From NCBI RefSeq assembly GCF_019218755.1, contig NZ_JAHUWZ010000002.1:124001-188000 (forward strand): a DNA stretch of 64,000 bases, in the 5' to 3' direction. Below are positions 23,958 to 32,836 of the stretch, in pieces; position 1 is the first letter of the stretch; the number at the start of each line of letters is the position of its first letter. Origin of the DNA: Acidovorax sp. sif1233 (GTDB taxonomy: Bacteria; Pseudomonadota; Gammaproteobacteria; Burkholderiales; Burkholderiaceae_C). The notes beneath the pieces are model-generated. The model was not told the origin of the DNA and did not search any database. It saw only the letters and a list, made by a program, of their open reading frames with translations. The position numbers and the translations under genes were made by a program.

Positions 23958-25001
23958 TCAGGAAGGCTTGCCGCTGCGGTGCGTGAGCAGGCGCTGCAGC
24001 AGGCAGAAGACGAAGAGCAGCACGCCGACGACGATGCGCGTCCACCACGAGCTGAGCGTGCCGTCGAAGGAAATCAGGGTCTGGATGATTCCGAGCATCA
24101 GCACACCGAACAGCGTGCCGGCCACATAGCCCACGCCGCCCGTGAGCAGGGTGCCGCCGATGACCACGGCGGCGATGGCGTCGAGTTCCATGCCCGTGGC
24201 ATGCAGGCCGTAGCCCGAGAGCATGTAGAAGGTGAACACCACGCCGGCCAGTGCCGAGCAGAAGCCCGAGAGCGTGTACACGCTGATCACCGTGGCGCGC
24301 ACCGGCAGGCCCATGAGCACCGCCGAGTGCTCGTTGCCGCCCACGGCATACACGTTGCGGCCGAACGGCGTGCAGTGCGCGACGAAGATGGCGGCCAGCA
24401 GCACCGCCATGGCGATCAGTGCGCCCAGGGAGAGCGACGCGCCCTCCCACAGTTCCAGGCGCCACTGCGCCATCTCGGAATACGCCTCGTCGGCCATGCT
24501 GATCGAATCGATGCTGATCAGGTAGCACAGGCCGCGCGCGAGGAACATGCCGGCCAGCGTCACGATGAAGGGCTGCAGCCGAAAGCGCTCGATCAGGAAG
24601 CCCATGAAGGAGCCGAACACCGTGCCCATGAGCAGCACCAGCGGGATGGCGGTGAGCGGGCTCCAGTGGTGGTACTCCACCAGGCTGGCCAGCACCATGG
24701 TGGTCAGCGCCACCACCGACCCCACCGACAGGTCGATGCCGCCCGAGAGGATCACGAAGGTCATGCCCACCGCAACGATGATCAGGAAGGCGTTGTCGAT
24801 CAGCAGGTTGAGGAACACCTGCGCCGAGAAGAAGCCGGTGTAGAGCACCGAACCCGCCGTGGCCATGGCCACGAACAGCGCGATGGTGGCTGCCAGGGGC
24901 AGGTACTTGGGGTTCAGTCGCATGCGGGTGGGGGTGGTTGCGCGGGTTGGCGCGGCGGCGCCGGGCGCCACGTCCAGGGTGGGGCTGTGTCCGCCGCTCA
25001 T
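23958..25001 (-). CDS. yjfF: Sugar ABC transporter permease YjfF
   Basis: A 347-residue inner-membrane permease of the ribose/galactofuranose type (BPD_transp_2) with 8-10 hydrophobic segments. The blocks GGIDLSVGSVVALT, FGRNVYAVGGNEHSAVLMG and ELDAIAAVVIGGTLLTGGVG are typical. Its start overlaps the ytfT stop (ATGA). With ytfQ, ytfR and ytfT it forms one of two sugar transporters in this unit. Confidence 0.92.
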   Translation of the reverse strand: MSGGHSPTLDVAPGAAAPTRATTPTRMRLNPKYLPLAATIALFVAMATAGSVLYTGFFSAQVFLNLLIDNAFLIIVAVGMTFVILSGGIDLSVGSVVALTTMVLASLVEYHHWSPLTAIPLVLLMGTVFGSFMGFLIERFRLQPFIVTLAGMFLARGLCYLISIDSISMADEAYSEMAQWRLELWEGASLSLGALIAMAVLLAAIFVAHCTPFGRNVYAVGGNEHSAVLMGLPVRATVISVYTLSGFCSALAGVVFTFYMLSGYGLHATGMELDAIAAVVIGGTLLTGGVGYVAGTLFGVLMLGIIQTLISFDGTLSSWWTRIVVGVLLFVFCLLQRLLTHRSGKPS

Positions 25002-26050
25002 GACAGTGCCCCTCCGGCCGCGGGCCGGCGCACCAGGGCGCCGACCTGGGCGCGGAAGTCGGGCGACTGCAGCAGCATCACGATGAACACCACCACGGCC
25101 TTGACCACCAGGTTGATCTCGGGCGGCACGCCCAGCGAATAGATGGCATAGGTCAGCGTCTGGATGATGAGCGCGCCGATCACGCTGCCCACCAGGCTGA
25201 AGCGCCCGCCGGTCAGCGCCGTGCCGCCCAGCGTGACGGCCAGGATGGCGTCGAGCTCCAGCATCTGGCCGGCGTTGTTGGCGTCCGCGCTCTTCACGTT
25301 GGAGCTGATCAGCAGGCCCGCGATGCCCGCGCACACGCCGCAGAAGGCGTAGGCCGCGACGACCAGGCGGCGCGACTGCACGCCGGCCACGCGCGCCGCC
25401 GTCGGGTTGATGCCCACGGCCTGGATGAACAGGCCCAGCGCCGTGCGCGTGACCGCCAGGTACAGGCCGGCGAACACCGCGGCCAGCACGAACAGCGAAA
25501 ACGGCAGGCCCAGCAGGTAGCCCCCGCCCAGGAAGAAGAAGGGCGCGTAGTAGATGGTGATGATCTGCCCGTCGGTGATCAGCTGGGCGATGCCCCGGCC
25601 CGCCACCATGAGGATCAGCGTGGCGATGATGGGCTGCATGCCCACCTTGGCCACCAGCAGGCCGTTCCACAGCCCGCACAGCAGTGCCGCGCCGATGGCG
25701 CCGGCCACTGCCAGCGGCAGGGGAAAGCGGCTTTCGGTGCCGGAGACCGAGCCGCCGATCATCCAGGCACCCACGGCGGCGGTGATGGCCACCACCGCAC
25801 CCACCGAGATGTCGATGCCGCGCGTGGCAATCACCATGGTCATGCCCAGCGACACCAGCGCCAGCGGTGCCGCGCGGTTGAGGATGTCGACCAGGCTGCC
25901 GTAGAAGTGGCCGTCGCGCCACTCGATGTGCAGGAAGCTGGCGTTGAACGCCGTGTTCACGGCCAGCAGCAGGGCCAGCGTGACCAATGGCCAGGTGAGC
26001 CGGTGGCGCAGCGCGGCGGCAAACAGGGAAGGGGTGGGTGCGTCAGGCAT
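24998..26050 (-). CDS. ytfT: Sugar ABC transporter permease YtfT
   Basis: A 350-residue inner-membrane permease paired with YjfF. RGIDISVGAVVAITAAVG, TALGLFIQAVGINPTAARVAGV and LELDAILAVTLGGTALTGG are the family blocks. ATG at 26050 overlaps the 3' end of ytfR by 8 bases; a TTG at 26062 is also possible. Substrate by homology: a furanose sugar such as galactofuranose or L-arabinofuranose. Confidence 0.92.
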   Translation of the reverse strand: MPDAPTPSLFAAALRHRLTWPLVTLALLLAVNTAFNASFLHIEWRDGHFYGSLVDILNRAAPLALVSLGMTMVIATRGIDISVGAVVAITAAVGAWMIGGSVSGTESRFPLPLAVAGAIGAALLCGLWNGLLVAKVGMQPIIATLILMVAGRGIAQLITDGQIITIYYAPFFFLGGGYLLGLPFSLFVLAAVFAGLYLAVTRTALGLFIQAVGINPTAARVAGVQSRRLVVAAYAFCGVCAGIAGLLISSNVKSADANNAGQMLELDAILAVTLGGTALTGGRFSLVGSVIGALIIQTLTYAIYSLGVPPEINLVVKAVVVFIVMLLQSPDFRAQVGALVRRPAAGGALS

Positions 26051-27578
26051 TTTCGGCGGCAATCAGTTCGTACACGGCTTCTTCGCTGCTGCCGGCGGGC
26101 AGCTCGCCGACCTTGCGGCGGTCGCGCAGCACCACGATGCGGTGCGCCACGCGCACCACCTCGCTCATTTCGGAGGAGATGAAGACCACGGCCATGCCGG
26201 CCTCGGCCAGGCGCAGGATCTGTTCCATGATTTCCTGCTTGGCGGCCACGTCGATGCCGCGTGTGGGCTCGTCCAGGATCAACAGGCGCGGCTCAATGGC
26301 CATCCAGCGCGCCAGGATCGCCTTTTGCTGGTTGCCGCCCGAGAGCAGCGCGATGGGCGTGTCCACGCTGCTGGTCTTGATGCCCAGCAGCTTGACGTAG
26401 CGCTCGGCGATCGCCGTCTGTTCGGCACGCGACAGAAAGCGCCCCATGCCCATGCGCGCCTGCAGTGCCAGCGCGATGTTTTCGCGCACCGAGAGCTCGG
26501 CCACGATGCCATCGGTCTTGCGCTCCTCGGGGCACAGGGCCAGGCCCTCGCGGATCGCGTCCATGGGGTTGGCGAAGGCCACTGCCTTGCCGTCGATGCG
26601 CAGCACGCCGCGGTCGGGCACCTGCAGGCCGAACAGCAGGCGCGCCAGTTCGGTGCGGCCCGAGCCCAGCAGGCCCGCCAGTCCCACCACCTCGCCGGCC
26701 CGTACCTTGAGGTCCAGGGGCTGCAACTGGCCGCTCTGGCCCAGGCCCTCGGCCTGCAGCAGGGCAGTGCTTGCGCCATCGAACCGCGGCGAAACAGGCG
26801 GTTCGGTGGACTGCGCGGCCAGCTCGCGCCCCAGCATGGCATTGATCAGCGCCTGCGCCGGCAGGTCGGCCGCCGCCCATTCGCCCACCCAGGCGCCGTT
26901 GCGCAGCACCGTGATGCGGTCCGACACGGCGTATACCTGGTTCAAAAAGTGCGTCACGAACACGATGGACAGGCCCTCGCCACGCAGGCGGCGCAGCACC
27001 TCGAAGAGCTTTTGCACCTCGTCGTCGTCGAGGCTGGAGGTGGGCTCGTCCAGGATCAGCACCTTGGCCTCGATGCTCAGCGCGCGGGCAATGGCCACCA
27101 GCTGTTGCACGGCAACCGGGTAGTCCGAGAGCAGGCTCGTGACGTCGATGGACAGGCCGATGCGCGCCACGAGGTCGCGCGCGCGCTGGTGCAGCGTGGC
27201 CCAGTCGATGCGAAAGCCCTGGGCGATGCCGCAGCGCGGGTAGCGCCCGGCGAAGATGTTCTCGGCCACCGACAGGTTGGGGCAGAGGTTGACCTCCTGG
27301 TACACCGTGCTGATGCCCAGGCGCTGGGCTGCCAGCGGCGAATCGGGCCACACCGCCTGGCCGGCCAGGCGCATCTGGCCGCCGCTGGCTTCGAGCACCC
27401 CGGTGAGCACCTTGATCAGCGTGGACTTGCCCGCGCCGTTCTGGCCCATGAGGGCGTGGATCTCGCCCGGGAAAAGCCTGAGCTGCACGTCGCGCAGCAC
27501 GGGGATGCCCGAGAAGTGCTTGTGGATGCCTGTGAGCTCCAGCACGGGAGCCAGGGTGTGACCGGCGGCCGAGTCCAT
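26043..27578 (-). CDS. ytfR: Sugar ABC transporter ATPase YtfR
   Basis: A 511-residue double ABC ATPase of the sugar type. The first half has Walker A GQNGAGKST (45-53) and LDEPTSSLDDDEV. The signature is VAVQQLVAIARAL, a weak LSGGQ. The second half has a degenerate Walker A (GLLGSGRTE) but an intact [15 protein letters not shown] and [10 protein letters not shown], the usual pattern for this family. It starts six bases after gguB ends. Confidence 0.93.
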   Translation of the reverse strand: MDSAAGHTLAPVLELTGIHKHFSGIPVLRDVQLRLFPGEIHALMGQNGAGKSTLIKVLTGVLEASGGQMRLAGQAVWPDSPLAAQRLGISTVYQEVNLCPNLSVAENIFAGRYPRCGIAQGFRIDWATLHQRARDLVARIGLSIDVTSLLSDYPVAVQQLVAIARALSIEAKVLILDEPTSSLDDDEVQKLFEVLRRLRGEGLSIVFVTHFLNQVYAVSDRITVLRNGAWVGEWAAADLPAQALINAMLGRELAAQSTEPPVSPRFDGASTALLQAEGLGQSGQLQPLDLKVRAGEVVGLAGLLGSGRTELARLLFGLQVPDRGVLRIDGKAVAFANPMDAIREGLALCPEERKTDGIVAELSVRENIALALQARMGMGRFLSRAEQTAIAERYVKLLGIKTSSVDTPIALLSGGNQQKAILARWMAIEPRLLILDEPTRGIDVAAKQEIMEQILRLAEAGMAVVFISSEMSEVVRVAHRIVVLRDRRKVGELPAGSSEEAVYELIAAENA

Positions 27579-27583
27579 GGGCG

Positions 27584-28813
27584 TCAGGCCTTGTTCTTGT
27601 TGTAGACGTCGACCAGCACGGCGGCGAGCAGCACCACGCCCTTGATGACCTGCTGGTAGTCGATGCCGATGCCCAGGATGGACATGCCGTTGTTCATCAC
27701 CCCCATCACGAAGGCGCCGATGACCGCGCCCATGACCTTGCCCACGCCGCCCGAGGCCGATGCGCCGCCGATGAAACACGCCGCAATCACGTCCAGCTCA
27801 AAACCCAGGCCCGCCTTGGGCGTGGCGGTGTTGAGCCGCGCTGCAAACACCAGTCCGGCCAGGGCCGCGAGCACGCCCATGTTGATGAAGGCATACAGCG
27901 TGAGCCGCTCGGTCTTGATGCCCGAAAGCCTGGCGGCCTTTTCGTTGCCCCCCATGGCGTAGATGCGGCGGCCAATGGTGGTGCGGCTGGTGACGAAGTC
28001 GAACAGCACGATCAGCAGCGCCATCACGATGAGCACGTTGGGCAGCCCCTTGTATGACGCCATGAGGTAGCTGAAGTACACCAGCAGGGCGCCAAACACC
28101 ACCGTGCGCGCGATGAACAGGCCGGCGGGTTCGGCGCGCACACCGTGCCGCAGGCGGTTGGCGCGTTCGCGCAGGCCGCCCACGGCCAGGGCGGCGGCCA
28201 CGGCGGCGCCCAGCAGCAGCGAGGTCAGGCGCAGCCCCTCCACGTTGAACAGGTCGGGAATGAAGCCCGAGCTGAGCATCTGGAACGCCGAGGGGAATGG
28301 CCCCACCGACTGGCCTGCCAGCAGCGCCAGCGCCAGGCCCTTGAACACCAGCATGCCCGCCAGCGTGACGATGAAGGACGGAATGCGCGAGAAGGCCACG
28401 AACCCGCCCTGCACCGCACCGATGAGCCCGCCGCAGAGCAGGCACACCAGCGTGGCGGGTACGAAATGCCAGTTGTATTCGACCATCAGCACCGCTGCCA
28501 GCGCGCCGATGAAGCCACACACCGAGCCCACCGACAGGTCGATGTGCCCGGCCACGATGACCATCAGCATGCCCAGCGCCATGATGACGATGTAGCTGTT
28601 CTGCAGCACCAGGTTGGTGAGGTTGAGCGGCTGCATCAGCGTGCCGTCCGTCATGTACTGGAAGAAGCCCATGATGGCCACCAGCGTGATCAGCATGCCG
28701 TACTCACGGAAGTTGTGCTTGATGTGCTCCAGCAGCGGCTTGTCGTGGTGGGCCGGTGCCTCGGCGGGTGCGCTGGCGAGCGTGGCGGTGGGGGAGGGGG
28801 TCATCTGGCTCAT
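27584..28813 (-). CDS. gguB: Multiple-sugar ABC transporter permease GguB
   Basis: A 409-residue permease (XylH/GguB group) with about ten membrane segments. Blocks: VIVAGHIDLSVGSVCGFIGA, RIPSFIVTLAGMLVFKGLAL, GRRIYAMGGNEKAARLSGIK, FIGGASASGGVGKVMGAVIG. A loop at about residues 205-235 is enlarged and Arg-rich. In Agrobacterium GguAB work with ChvE to take up galactose, arabinose, xylose and glucose. It begins five bases after gguA ends. Confidence 0.93.
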   Translation of the reverse strand: MSQMTPSPTATLASAPAEAPAHHDKPLLEHIKHNFREYGMLITLVAIMGFFQYMTDGTLMQPLNLTNLVLQNSYIVIMALGMLMVIVAGHIDLSVGSVCGFIGALAAVLMVEYNWHFVPATLVCLLCGGLIGAVQGGFVAFSRIPSFIVTLAGMLVFKGLALALLAGQSVGPFPSAFQMLSSGFIPDLFNVEGLRLTSLLLGAAVAAALAVGGLRERANRLRHGVRAEPAGLFIARTVVFGALLVYFSYLMASYKGLPNVLIVMALLIVLFDFVTSRTTIGRRIYAMGGNEKAARLSGIKTERLTLYAFINMGVLAALAGLVFAARLNTATPKAGLGFELDVIAACFIGGASASGGVGKVMGAVIGAFVMGVMNNGMSILGIGIDYQQVIKGVVLLAAVLVDVYNKNKA

Positions 28814-28818
28814 TTCAG

Positions 28819-30456
28819 TTATCCGTTGCGTTGTCCGCTGCCATTGAGACCGGCGCTGCCCATGCCAGAGCCGCCGCGCAAGGGCCGCCCCGCCGCGCTG
28901 GCGGCGTCCCCCTTGAGGGGGAAGGCGCGAAGCGACTCAGGGGGGGCATTGACTATTGCACGCATGATCTTTTCCTGGGAGGCTTCGGCGGTGGGCATCT
29001 CGGCCACAAAGCGGCCCTCGTTCATCACGTAGATGCGGTCCGTGATGCCCAGCAGCTCGGGCATTTCGGAAGAGATCACGATCACGCACTTGCCCTCGGC
29101 CGCCAGCTGGGCGATGAGGGTGTAGATCTCGTACTTGGCGCCCACGTCGATGCCGCGCGTGGGCTCGTCCAGGATAAGCACCTCGGGGTTGGTGAAGAGC
29201 CATTTGCCCAGCACCACCTTCTGCTGGTTGCCGCCCGAAAGGTTCAGCGTCTTCTGGTCCACCCCCGAGCAGCGGATGCGCAGCTTCTCGCGGTAGTCCT
29301 GCGCCACCCGGTGCTCGCGGCCGCTGTCGATCACGGTGGCGAACGAAACGCCTTCCAGATGCGCCAGGGAGGTGTTGAACTGGATGTCTTCGTTCAGCAC
29401 CAGGCCATTGCCCTTGCGGTCTTCGGTCACATAGGCCAGGCCGTGGCGCACGGCCTTTTCCACGGTGCCCACATCGATGGCCTTGCCGTGCAGCCGCACC
29501 TCGCCGCTGATGCGCTGGCCCCAGGACCGGCCAAAGATGCTCATGGCCAGCTCGGTCCGGCCCGCGCCCATCAGTCCCGCAATACCGACGATCTCGCCGC
29601 GCCGCACGTTCAGGTCGATCCCCTTGAGGTGCTCGCGGTCGCCGTGCTGAGGGTGGTGGGCACGCCAGTCGCGCACTTCAAAAACGATGCCGCCGATCTG
29701 CGGCTGGCGCTGGGGGTAGCGATCGCTCATCTCGCGGCCCACCATGGCCTGGATCACACGGTCCTCGCTCACCGGGCCTCCGCGGCAGTCCAGCATCTGC
29801 ACGGTGCTGCCGTCGCGCAGCACGGTGATGGCATCGGCCACCCGCGAGATCTCGTTGAGCTTGTGCGAGATCAGGATGCAGGTGATGCCCTGGGCTTTCA
29901 GCTCCAGCAGCAGGTCCAGCAGGGCCTGGCTGTCGTTCTCGTTGAGGCTGGCAGTGGGCTCGTCCAGGATCAGCAGGCGCACCTTGCGCGACAGCGCCTT
30001 GGCAATCTCCACCAGCTGCTGCTTGCCCACGCCCAGCTGGCCCACCGGTGTGTCGGGCGATTCGCGCAGACCCACCTTGTGCAGCAGCGCCTGTGCGCGG
30101 CTGTGCGCGGCCATCCAGTCGATGACGCCGTGGCGCGCGGTCTCGTTGCCCAGGAAGATGTTTTCGGCGATCGAGAGCAGCGGTACCAGCGCCAACTCCT
30201 GGTGAATGATGATGATGCCCAGGTGCTCGCTGTCGCGGATGCCGGAGAACTGACGCTCCTGCCCGTCGAACAGGATCTGACCGCTGTAGCTGCCGTGTGG
30301 GTAGACACCCGACAGCACCTTCATCAGCGTGGATTTGCCCGCCCCGTTTTCGCCGACGATGGCATGGATCTCCCCGGCCTGGACGCGCAGGTTCACCTGG
30401 TTCAGCGCCACCACCCCGGGGAAGGTTTTGCGGATGTCCCGCATTTCAAGAAGCAT
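28819..30456 (-). CDS. gguA: Multiple-sugar ABC transporter ATPase GguA, with repeat-encoded C-terminal tail
   Basis: A 545-residue double ABC ATPase. The first half: Walker [10 protein letters not shown] (about 35-43), [26 protein letters not shown]. The second: [23 protein letters not shown] and [15 protein letters not shown]. The normal domain ends near MRAIVNA at about residue 503. The last 40 residues, [20 protein letters not shown] and on, are a translation of a family A repeat (28851-28946), which here enters in a frame that does not contain its usual TGA. The family is normally about 500-510 residues, so the tail is an addition of doubtful function. Confidence 0.93.
   Translation of the reverse strand: MLLEMRDIRKTFPGVVALNQVNLRVQAGEIHAIVGENGAGKSTLMKVLSGVYPHGSYSGQILFDGQERQFSGIRDSEHLGIIIIHQELALVPLLSIAENIFLGNETARHGVIDWMAAHSRAQALLHKVGLRESPDTPVGQLGVGKQQLVEIAKALSRKVRLLILDEPTASLNENDSQALLDLLLELKAQGITCILISHKLNEISRVADAITVLRDGSTVQMLDCRGGPVSEDRVIQAMVGREMSDRYPQRQPQIGGIVFEVRDWRAHHPQHGDREHLKGIDLNVRRGEIVGIAGLMGAGRTELAMSIFGRSWGQRISGEVRLHGKAIDVGTVEKAVRHGLAYVTEDRKGNGLVLNEDIQFNTSLAHLEGVSFATVIDSGREHRVAQDYREKLRIRCSGVDQKTLNLSGGNQQKVVLGKWLFTNPEVLILDEPTRGIDVGAKYEIYTLIAQLAAEGKCVIVISSEMPELLGITDRIYVMNEGRFVAEMPTAEASQEKIMRAIVNAPPESLRAFPLKGDAASAAGRPLRGGSGMGSAGLNGSGQRNG
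28851..28946 (-). repeat. Family A repeat, copy A5, translated as the GguA C-terminus
   Basis: On the minus strand it reads CCCCCCTGAGTCGCTTCGCG, then CCCCCTCAAGGGGGACGCC and GGGCGGCCCTTGCGCGGCGG. The gguA frame reads CCT GAG, not TGA, so translation continues through the copy. Confidence 0.88.
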
Positions 30457-30501
30457 GGTCTCTCAGTCTTTTGGCGGGCTGCGGGCCCGTCCCGGTTGCA
30501 T

Positions 30502-30538
30502 GCCGTCCGCTAGGCACCAGAGGTGCCAGGCGGACGGC
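30502..30538 (-). promoter_or_regulatory. Long hairpin between chvE and gguA
   Basis: GCCGTCCGC...GCGGACGGC (9 bp) encloses GGCACC-AGA-GGTGCC (6 bp) with a 2-base mismatch. No T-run follows on the minus strand. Its place after the binding-protein gene suits an mRNA stabiliser or partial attenuator that keeps ChvE above GguAB. Confidence 0.6.
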
Positions 30539-30565
30539 GGCTCTACGTGCCGAAGCCTGGCATGC

Positions 30566-31636
30566 CTACTTGATTTGTGATTCCTTGTAGTACCCGCTGC
30601 CCACCAGCACCGCGTTCCAGTTGGAGGCATCCACCGACACGGGCTTGAGCAGGTACGAGGGCACCACCTTCACGCCGTTGTTGTAGGTCTTGGTGTCGTT
30701 GATCTCCGGCTGCTTGCCCGACAGCGTGGCGTCCACCATGTTGGCGGCCACCTTGGCCAATTCGCGCGTGTCCTTGAACACGGTGGAGGACTGCTCGCCC
30801 TTCAGGATGGACTTGACCGATGGCACCTCGGCGTCCTGCCCGCTGACCACGGGGCAGGGTTGCTGGGCGGTGCAGTAGCCCACGCCCTTCAAGGACGACA
30901 GGATGCCGATGGACAGGCCGTCGTAGGGGGAGAGCACGGCATGCACCTTGTCCTTGCCGTAGTAGGCCGACAGCAGGTTGTCCATGCGCGCCTGGGCGAC
31001 CGAGCCGTCCCAGCGCAGGGTGCCCACCTTGTTCATGCCCGTCTGCTTGCTGCGCACCACCAGCTTGCCGCTGTCGATGTACGGTTGCAGCACGCTCATC
31101 GCGCCGTCGTAGAAGAAGAAGGCGTTGTTGTCGTCGGGCGAGCCGCCGAAGAGTTCGATGTTGAACGGGCCCTTGCCCTGCTTCAGGCCCAGCTTGTCCA
31201 CGATGGACGTGGCCTGCAGCACGCCGACCTGGAAGTTGTCGAACGTGGCGTAGTAGTCCACGTTCTTCGAGCCCTTGATCAGCCGGTCATACGCGATGAC
31301 CTTCACGCCCTTGTCGGCCGCGTTCTGCAGCACGCGCGAGAGCGTGGTGCCGTCGATGGAGGCGATCACCAGCACCTTGGCGCCCTTGGTGATCATGTTC
31401 TCGATCTGCGCGAGCTGGTTCGGGATGTCGTCGTCCGCGTACTGCAGATCGGTCTTGTAGCCGCGCTCCTTGAGCACCTTGACCATGTTGTCGCCATCGG
31501 CGATCCAGCGCGACGAGGACTTGGTGGGCATCGAGATGCCGATGCTGCCCTTGTCCTGGGCATGGACCAGTGGGGTCGCGCCCACGGCGGCCAGCGCCAC
31601 GGTGGCCAGCACGGCCTTGAAAATTTTGCGCTTCAT
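30566..31636 (-). CDS. chvE: Multiple-sugar periplasmic binding protein ChvE
   Basis: A 356-residue periplasmic binding protein. The signal peptide ends at TPLVHAQD (about residue 27). The mature start [20 protein letters not shown] and blocks [39 protein letters not shown] and [12 protein letters not shown] match ChvE/GbpA. It binds galactose, arabinose, glucose and related aldoses in the family. It is transcribed between ytfQ and gguA, with a long hairpin after it. Confidence 0.94.
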   Translation of the reverse strand: MKRKIFKAVLATVALAAVGATPLVHAQDKGSIGISMPTKSSSRWIADGDNMVKVLKERGYKTDLQYADDDIPNQLAQIENMITKGAKVLVIASIDGTTLSRVLQNAADKGVKVIAYDRLIKGSKNVDYYATFDNFQVGVLQATSIVDKLGLKQGKGPFNIELFGGSPDDNNAFFFYDGAMSVLQPYIDSGKLVVRSKQTGMNKVGTLRWDGSVAQARMDNLLSAYYGKDKVHAVLSPYDGLSIGILSSLKGVGYCTAQQPCPVVSGQDAEVPSVKSILKGEQSSTVFKDTRELAKVAANMVDATLSGKQPEINDTKTYNNGVKVVPSYLLKPVSVDASNWNAVLVGSGYYKESQIK

Positions 31637-31696
31637 TTATCTGTCTCCAGGTTCTATGTTTTTTGATGTTGGCCTATGCCATGTCCGCTATCTGTG

Positions 31697-31793
31697 AAAC
31701 TGGCGCGCTCCAGGCCAGTGCCGCCGCGCAAGGGCCGCCCCGCCGCGCTGGCGGCATCCCCTGAGGGGGAATGCGCGCAGCGACGCAGGGGGC
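31697..31793 (-). repeat. Family A intergenic repeat, copy A6
   Basis: Minus strand: GCCCCCTGCGTCGCTGCGCG at the ytfQ end, CCCCTCAGGGGATGCC hairpin, GGGCGGCCCTTGCGCGGCGG, ending GCGCGCCAGTTTC. It starts two bases after the ytfQ stop. Confidence 0.88.
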
Positions 31794-31794
31794 C

Positions 31795-32763
31795 TCAATA
31801 TTTGCGCTTGGGGAACTCGGCGGCGGCCACTTCCATCGGGAAGATGCCTTCCTCGGTCACGATGCGCTTTTGCACCGCCTTGCCGGCCTTGATGTCCTTC
31901 ACGGCCGTCATCAGCTGCGGGCCCAGCAGGGGGCTGCATTCCACGCTCACGTTGAGCTTGCCGGCGATCATGGCCTCGAAGGCGCCCTTGACCGCGTCGA
32001 TGGAGATGATGGTGATGTCCTTGGCGGGCTTGAGGCCGGCTTCCTCGATGGCCTGGATCGCGCCGATGGCCATGTCGTCGTTGTGTGCGTAGAGCACGTT
32101 GATCTTCTTGCCCTCGGCCTTGAGGAAGGCTTCCATCACCTCCTTGCCCTTGGCGCGCGTGAAGTCACCGGTCTGCGAGCGCAGGATCTTGAACTTGGGG
32201 TCGGCCTTGACGATTTCCTCAAAGCCCTTCTTGCGGTCGATGGCCGGGGCCGAGCCCACGGTGCCCTGCAGCTCGACGATGTTGATGTCGCCCTTCTGGT
32301 CCTTCATCTTGTCCACCAGCCAGCGGCCGGCCTTGCGGCCTTCTTCCACGAAGTCCGAGCCCATGAAGGTCACGTACAGTGACTGGTCCTTGACGTTGAC
32401 CGAGCGGTCGGTCAGCACCACCGGGATATTGGCGGCCTTGGCTTCGCGCAGCACGTTCTCCCAGCCCGACTCGACCACGGGCGAGAAGGCGATCACATCC
32501 ACCTTCTGCGCGATGAAGGAGCGGATGGCCTTGATCTGGTTCTCCTGCTTTTGCTGGGCGTCGGAGAACTTGAGCTCGATGCCGGCCTCCTTGGCCGCGG
32601 ACTTGATCGACTCGGTGTTGGCGGTGCGCCACTCGCTCTCGGCACCCACCTGGCTGAAGCCCAGCACGATGGGCTTCTGGGCCCAGGCGGCGCCCGGGAG
32701 CAGCCCGGCCACGGGGGCGCAGGCAAGGGCGGATACGAGGGTCCGGCGGTTCAGTTTCATCAT
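31795..32763 (-). CDS. ytfQ: Sugar (galactofuranose-type) periplasmic binding protein YtfQ
   Basis: A 322-residue periplasmic binding protein. The signal peptide runs to AAWAQK (about residue 29). Mature blocks VLGFSQVGAESEWRTANTES, DAQQKQENQIKAIRSF, VVELQGTVG-like IVELQGTVGSAPAIDRKKGF, and SGDFTR-like TGDFTRAKGKEVMEAF match E. coli YtfQ closely. Tandem ATGs (32763, 32760) follow AGGAGACAA; the second has the better spacing. It is the binding partner of YtfR-YtfT-YjfF though separated from them by chvE-gguAB. Confidence 0.93.
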   Translation of the reverse strand: MMKLNRRTLVSALACAPVAGLLPGAAWAQKPIVLGFSQVGAESEWRTANTESIKSAAKEAGIELKFSDAQQKQENQIKAIRSFIAQKVDVIAFSPVVESGWENVLREAKAANIPVVLTDRSVNVKDQSLYVTFMGSDFVEEGRKAGRWLVDKMKDQKGDINIVELQGTVGSAPAIDRKKGFEEIVKADPKFKILRSQTGDFTRAKGKEVMEAFLKAEGKKINVLYAHNDDMAIGAIQAIEEAGLKPAKDITIISIDAVKGAFEAMIAGKLNVSVECSPLLGPQLMTAVKDIKAGKAVQKRIVTEEGIFPMEVAAAEFPKRKY

Positions 32764-32836
32764 TTGTCTCCTGTCTGTCTGTTGTTGACGCTGTTGTGGA
32801 AGAAAGAAATGCACTGCGGGAAAGAAGGCGGGCGAT

